A stretch of 14,668 bases of DNA. Source: CAZPXF01 sp964590945. GTDB taxonomy: Bacteria > Bacillota > Clostridia > Lachnospirales > Lachnospiraceae. Shown here piece by piece: positions 13,419-14,668 of this stretch. Where the stretch lies: positions 1-14,668 of the forward strand of contig CAZPXF010000054.1 of the NCBI GenBank assembly GCA_964590945.1, in the 5' to 3' direction. Positions within the stretch are counted from its first letter, which is position 1. Each line of letters starts with the position of its first letter. Made by a program: the position numbers and the translations under genes. Below the pieces are notes generated by a model. It had not been told where the DNA came from. It did no database searches and was given only the letters and a program-made list of their open reading frames with translations.

Positions 13419-14668
13419 TTGAGTAAAGTATTTAATGTTACAGGCGCCTGTAATCCGAAGTTTCATTATATGGTGGATATTCAAAACTGCTTGCGGGAAA
13501 TAAAGAAGCTGGTCGACAACGGCGCTTATTTTACAATGAACCGCGCACGCCAGTATGGAAAAACGACAACGCTTGCTGCTTTGCAGCGCTATCTTTGCAA
13601 GGAGTATGTTGTTGTCTGTATGGACTTTCAGTTTTTAAGTCAGGAAAGCTTTAAGAATGAACAAACCTTCGTCAAAGCCTTTTTAAGGGAATTGCTGAAT
13701 GCAACCCAAAATGAGGAACTGCCGGAGCATGTTATCACACAGTTTCGTCAGGCGGCCCAGGATAAAGAGTGCGATCTGGGGACTTTATTTTATATGCTGA
13801 GCGGATGGTGCGCCAGTATGCCAAGACCGATCGTTCTGATGATCGACGAGGTGGACAGCGCGGCAAATAATCAGGTGTTTCTTGATTTTCTTGCCCAGCT
13901 TCGCGGGTATTATATCCATCGGGATGTAAGACCTGCCTTTCAATCCGTTATTCTGGCTGGCGTGTATGATATAAAAAATATCAAAAGAAAGATCAGCGGA
14001 GGAGAAGAACATAAGCAGAATAGCCCGTGGAACATCGCAACAGATTTTGATGTTGTGATGAGCTTTTCAAAGGAAGGTATTGCGGGAATGCTGCGGGATT
14101 ATGAGGAGGAGCATCATTCGGGCATGAATGTGGATGAGATCGCCGGGATGATTTTCGACTATACTGCCGGATATCCGTTCCTTGTATCCCGTATATGCAA
14201 ACTGATAGATGAAAAAGTAGCGCGAAGTAAAGATTATCCTGATCCTGCATCGGCATGGACAGATCAGGGCTTTCTTGAGGCAGTGAAAATCCTGTTGTCA
14301 GAGAAAAATACATTGTTTGAATCACTTATTGGGAAATTATATGATTATCCAGAACTGGAAAAGATCATATATTCCATTCTGTTTGGCGGGAAAAGAATCA
14401 TTTACAATCCGTATGAACAATCTATTGATATTGCGATGATGTTTGGGCTTATAAAAAACGAAAATGGCAGCGTTGCGATTGTAAACAGGATTTTTGAGAT
14501 GCAGCTTTATAATTATTTTCTGAGTAAAAACGATGTCCAGAGCAGCAGGATTTCGGCAGCCGCATCAAATGATAGAAATCAATATATTCAAAACGACCGC
14601 CTTGATATGAAGCTGGTGCTGGAAAAGTTCGTGGAACATTTTGACAGTATCTATGGAGATCAAAGGGA
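13419..14668 (+). CDS. AAA-like ATPase (AAA_35/DUF1703-type family), 3' end outside window
   Basis: An open frame from TTG 13419 to the right edge, 416 codons without a stop. The N-terminus has the start typical of a large family in gut Firmicutes and Bacteroidetes: VFNVTGACNPKFHYMVDI, then the P-loop FTMNRARQYGKTTTL (about 42-56). Its GKTT is kept, but the first Gly of GxxxxGK is replaced. Walker B is PIVLMIDEVDS (about 137-147). The C-terminal part, often a PD-(D/E)XK nuclease-like domain in this family, is only beginning at the edge and cannot be judged. The family is multi-copy and accessory; roles in defence or mobile elements have been suggested, none established that I can cite. It has its own promoter and looks less GC-rich than the upstream genes, so I treat it as unrelated to the sulfur/sugar cluster. 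Confidence 0.8.
   Translation, partial: MSKVFNVTGACNPKFHYMVDIQNCLREIKKLVDNGAYFTMNRARQYGKTTTLAALQRYLCKEYVVVCMDFQFLSQESFKNEQTFVKAFLRELLNATQNEELPEHVITQFRQAAQDKECDLGTLFYMLSGWCASMPRPIVLMIDEVDSAANNQVFLDFLAQLRGYYIHRDVRPAFQSVILAGVYDIKNIKRKISGGEEHKQNSPWNIATDFDVVMSFSKEGIAGMLRDYEEEHHSGMNVDEIAGMIFDYTAGYPFLVSRICKLIDEKVARSKDYPDPASAWTDQGFLEAVKILLSEKNTLFESLIGKLYDYPELEKIIYSILFGGKRIIYNPYEQSIDIAMMFGLIKNENGSVAIVNRIFEMQLYNYFLSKNDVQSSRISAAASNDRNQYIQNDRLDMKLVLEKFVEHFDSIYGDQR

Noticed and set aside
1..14668. CRISPR arrays, insertion sequences, tRNA or rRNA genes.
   Set aside because: I saw no regularly spaced repeats, transposase motifs, terminal inverted repeats or tRNA-like sequences. Intergenic gaps are all under about 135 bases.

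Overview
The window is a chromosome segment with every gene on the + strand. It most likely comes from an anaerobic Firmicute, and a Lachnospiraceae-like clostridium fits best. The evidence is strong AGGAGG-type ribosome binding sites, sigma-A promoters with TGn-extended -10 boxes, Gram-positive lipoproteins, oxygen-sensitive Fe-S enzymes, a Lys-rich secreted Ig-like (Big2) protein, moderate GC and short operonic gaps. The assignment rests on style and families, not on a marker gene.

Layout. (1) 1-1200: the tail of a probable C_GCAxxG_C_C redox protein, then an APH-fold kinase with an altered catalytic loop. (2) 1246-4575: a promoter followed by a tightly packed operon. It encodes a TVP38/DedA-type membrane protein, a TIGR04282-type (DUF2064, nucleotidyltransferase-fold) protein, a ferredoxin plus double-CCG Fe-S protein and a LysR regulator. 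(3) 4561-9610: a promoter with a perfect -10 and poor -35, preceded by two dyads placed like LysR sites. It leads a YnjBCD-type ABC importer (lipoprotein, two permeases, ATPase) and a variant nucleoside hydrolase. (4) 9611-11976: a leader with a candidate promoter and hairpin, two exported tandem-rhodanese proteins (an acidic lipoprotein, and a basic protein with an Ig-like domain), closed by a clear intrinsic terminator. (5) 12010-13341: a fusion of a second TIGR04282-type domain with a TIGR04283-type family 2 glycosyltransferase. (6) 13354-end: a strong promoter and an AAA-like ATPase gene that runs off the window and looks like an unrelated accessory gene.

How it may work together. E. coli ynjBCD-ynjE also pairs this type of importer with a rhodanese. 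TIGR04282 and TIGR04283 were named for co-occurrence with arsenosugar genes. Here these families sit with a nucleoside hydrolase, an APH-type kinase, a thiol/disulfide-type Fe-S protein and a LysR regulator. My inference is a dedicated system that captures a small solute, probably sulfur-containing and glycosylated or nucleoside-like. Rhodaneses would handle sulfane sulfur outside the membrane, the importer would bring the solute in, the hydrolase would cut a glycosidic bond, and kinase, nucleotidyltransferase-like and glycosyltransferase enzymes would act on the sugar. No ArsM or ArsS homologue is visible, so an arsenic link is unsupported within the window. The substrate cannot be read from the sequence.
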